The notes beneath the pieces are model-generated. The model saw nothing but the letters and a program-made list of their open reading frames with translations. It was not told the origin of the DNA and did no database searches. This document shows positions 62,061 through 64,000 of a stretch of DNA of 64,000 nt, piece after piece. The DNA comes from Candidatus Pseudobacter hemicellulosilyticus (GTDB lineage Bacteria > Bacteroidota > Bacteroidia > Chitinophagales > Chitinophagaceae). Location: contig CP119311.1 in the NCBI GenBank assembly GCA_029202545.1, forward strand, positions 248,001 through 312,000, given 5' to 3'. The translations under genes and the position numbers were made by a program. Each line of letters begins with the position of its first letter. Within the stretch, counting starts at the first letter, position 1.

Positions 62061-63821
62061 ATGAACCGTATTTTTCTGTTGGTGCTGTTCCTTACCGCCG
62101 CAATCCATCAGGGCAGGGCACAGCAATACAATATCCGTTCGCTTATTGACGCCTGGAAAGATGCTGATACCGGGCAAAGCGCCCGTGCGCAATGCTTTTA
62201 CGATACCCTCCATCGCAAAAAAGATACGGCCCGCTACCAGGAGCTGGCCTACCAGTTCCGCGAATACCTTGTACATCAACCCGACAAAAGACTGGAAGCG
62301 CGCTTCATTCTTTACCAAACCCTGGGCCGGCTGGAATTCGGTTACCCCATCACTGACAGCACTCTGCTGCATATGCAAAAAGCGATCCGCCTGGCCAGTG
62401 AGCTGGGAGACGATCAGCTGATGGCTGAGATCTACAGCGTTTATGGCGGTATTGGTGGTCCGGAAAATTACCTGCTCTATAATCTCAAAGCACTGGAACT
62501 GCAAAGGCGGGTGGGCCTCCAGCATTTTTTCTTTGTCTTCACCCGCTTCTTTGATATCAGCCGGGCCTTATACCTCAACCAGGAATACCGGCAGAGCATT
62601 GCCTACGGACTGGAATGCCTGAAGGCGCCTATTACAGACCATGACCACGCGGAGCCGCTGGTGTACATGTTCCAGCTGGATATACTGGGTGCTTCCTATA
62701 AAAAGCTGGGCCTGTATGATAGCGCCGCCTATTATTATAAAGAGATGCTGCAGCAGGTAGAAGAAGCCATCCCGGATAACCCCGCCAAGCAACAATTATG
62801 GGAAAGCATTGGCAAAGGCAACCTGGGACATATCCTCCACCTGCAACAGCAGGATGCCGCCGCATGGCCCCTGCTCAATACTTACCTGCAAGCCAGTCTC
62901 AGTTATGGCGATCAGCTGAATATGGCCATGGCCAATAATTTCCTGGCCCAGCTGCACTTCAGGCAGCACCAGTTTCCTGCTGCCCTGGATCACTGGCATA
63001 AAGCCTATAAGGCCAGCCTCCAGGCTGGTTCCCTGGAGAACGCCGCACAGGCCACGGAAGGACTGGCCACTATTTTCCGGCAGACCCGCCAGACCGACAG
63101 CGCATTTTTTTATTATACCCTGCACCATCAGCATAAGGACAGCCTGGCCGCCGGCTTGAGACAGCTGCAGCTTTCCAATATGCAGGCCCGCATTGCATTT
63201 GACGATCTCCAGTCCGGTTTGCAACAATCACAGCTGGCCCTGCAGCAAGTACGCACCACCCGCAATGCCATCATGGCCGGTATTGCGGTACTCACCCTGC
63301 TGATCCTGTTATTGTACAACCGCCGCCGTATCCGGCAGCGCTATGCCTTGCAGCTGATGCAGCAGCAACAGGAAACCGCCCGGCAGGAGATCCTGCATGC
63401 CCGCCGGCAAATAGCAGGATTCAAAGACCATATTATTGAAAAGAATAACCTGATTGAAACACTGGAAGGCCAGCTCAACGATATGGGCCAGCAACAATCC
63501 CAGCAGGCCATCACCGAAAGCCTTCAGCAATACACCCTGCTCACCGATGAAGAATGGCACCAGTTCAAAATAGAATTTGCCAGAGCCTACCCGGATTTTC
63601 TCACCAGGTTAAGAACGCTGAACCCACAGATCAGCCCGGCGGAGGAGCGACTGGCCACCCTTATCTTCCTTCAGTTCAGTACAGATCAGATTGCCAGCAC
63701 CCTGGGCATTGGCCGCGAAAGTGTACTGCGCAGCAAACGCCGCCTCAAGCAAAGACTGCAATTACCAGAAACCACCACGATAGAAGAATACCTTTTCAAC
63801 TTACTGGACACCAACAGCTAA
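62061..63821 (+). CDS. TPR/transmembrane/HTH regulator
   Basis: A 586-residue protein. The signal peptide (1-20) is followed by a helical, TPR-rich region (about 30-395; e.g. SAAYYYKEMLQQVEE and ALDHWHKAYKASLQAG), a transmembrane helix at about 404-424 (AIMAGIAVLTLLILLLYN), a coiled coil (about 430-490), and a C-terminal helix-turn-helix-like region (about 520-570: ISPAEERLATLIFLQFSTDQIASTLGIGRESVLRSKRRLKQRL). This layout is common in Bacteroidota one-component regulators. It presumably senses peptide or protein signals through the TPR part and binds DNA. Targets are unknown. Confidence 0.8.
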   Translation: MNRIFLLVLFLTAAIHQGRAQQYNIRSLIDAWKDADTGQSARAQCFYDTLHRKKDTARYQELAYQFREYLVHQPDKRLEARFILYQTLGRLEFGYPITDSTLLHMQKAIRLASELGDDQLMAEIYSVYGGIGGPENYLLYNLKALELQRRVGLQHFFFVFTRFFDISRALYLNQEYRQSIAYGLECLKAPITDHDHAEPLVYMFQLDILGASYKKLGLYDSAAYYYKEMLQQVEEAIPDNPAKQQLWESIGKGNLGHILHLQQQDAAAWPLLNTYLQASLSYGDQLNMAMANNFLAQLHFRQHQFPAALDHWHKAYKASLQAGSLENAAQATEGLATIFRQTRQTDSAFFYYTLHHQHKDSLAAGLRQLQLSNMQARIAFDDLQSGLQQSQLALQQVRTTRNAIMAGIAVLTLLILLLYNRRRIRQRYALQLMQQQQETARQEILHARRQIAGFKDHIIEKNNLIETLEGQLNDMGQQQSQQAITESLQQYTLLTDEEWHQFKIEFARAYPDFLTRLRTLNPQISPAEERLATLIFLQFSTDQIASTLGIGRESVLRSKRRLKQRLQLPETTTIEEYLFNLLDTNS

Positions 63822-63847
63822 GCAGCTAACAGCCGTAGTCTGTCCGG

Positions 63848-63882
63848 TTTTGTCCGCCCACTGTGGCCGCTTTTGTCCGCCC
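63848..63882. repeat. TTTTGTCCGCCC repeated at 23-base spacing
   Basis: TTTTGTCCGCCC occurs at 63848-63859 and 63871-63882. The region 63822-64000 has no gene. It is too short to judge; it may be a chance repeat or part of the promoter of the next gene outside the window. Confidence 0.35.
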
Positions 63883-64000
63883 CTCTTTCTTGCGGATGAC
63901 TTCAACGTGGGATAGGTTTGCTTTCCCTGAACCAATCCATGTACACCCTGCGTACACCTTATGCAAAAACCTAAGTTCCATCCCAATTTGATCTACCTGC

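Noticed and set aside
1..64000. tRNA, rRNA, riboswitch and origin signals
   Set aside because: I looked for tRNA-like T-arm sequences, long rRNA-like non-coding stretches and known riboswitch cores and saw none that I could support by eye.

Overview
The window reads as chromosomal DNA of a Bacteroidota bacterium, most likely a glycan-degrading member of the Chitinophagaceae. The evidence is three SusC/RagA receptors, SusD-type lipoproteins, a type IX secretion sorting tail on a giant protein, an ECF sigma/FecR/STN-SusC cascade, DUF3823, and GH92, GH95 and GH43 enzymes. I see no rRNA, tRNA, CRISPR array, transposase, integrase or phage structural gene. Family names are from memory of conserved motifs; no search was run.

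Layout. 1-7265: a sugar-uptake operon on the minus strand (MFS transporter, Gfo/Idh/MocA oxidoreductase, D-lyxose/mannose isomerase-like cupin, SusC, start of a SusD), divergent from a GntR/UTRA repressor with palindromic operator candidates between them. 7414-9269: an AbiE-type (type IV) toxin-antitoxin pair with a striking pair of 28-bp operator-like repeats. 9321-12098: two convergent L,D-transpeptidases separated by a non-coding stretch with degenerate repeats. 12873-15353: a GH95 alpha-L-fucosidase-like enzyme. 15554-28483: a polysaccharide utilisation locus (PUL) on the minus strand: GH92, SusC, SusD, DUF3823 protein, GH71/99-like protein, a lipoprotein made of two copies of one domain, GH43, and a second GH71/99-like protein. 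28731-30453: a HipBA toxin-antitoxin module with a palindromic operator candidate. 30682-33270: a membrane-anchored regulator with extracytoplasmic LamG/Kelch-like domains and a cytoplasmic winged helix. 33538-41410: a 1956-residue T9SS-exported repeat protein, a beta-helix protein and a divergent LuxR-type response regulator. 41464-49739: an ECF sigma, FecR, STN-SusC, SusD and thioredoxin-like operon. 49809-56419: DoxX, an unknown lipoprotein, a two-core hybrid histidine kinase with a partner single-domain response regulator, and a FUSC-type membrane protein. 56455-63821: a second GH92, a small HTH-like protein, a parvulin, a flavin amine oxidase and a TPR/transmembrane/HTH regulator.

How the parts fit. 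SusC/SusD pairs bind and import oligosaccharides cut by surface and periplasmic glycosidases. The central PUL combines an exo-alpha-mannosidase family (GH92) with two proteins that keep a GH99-like Glu-x-x-Glu motif, which points to an alpha-mannose-containing glycan with arabinose or xylose side groups (inference). A further GH92, and an isomerase family that can interconvert mannose and fructose, would fit a mannose theme. Two toxin-antitoxin modules with more A+T-rich promoters sit at the edges of the carbohydrate loci and are the likeliest acquired segments.

The strongest signals for something little described are the Kelch/LamG-to-winged-helix membrane regulator, the paired AbiE operators, the two-copy lipoprotein in the PUL, the five-repeat T9SS protein, and two families of degenerate intergenic repeats (11038-11242 and 30509-30675).
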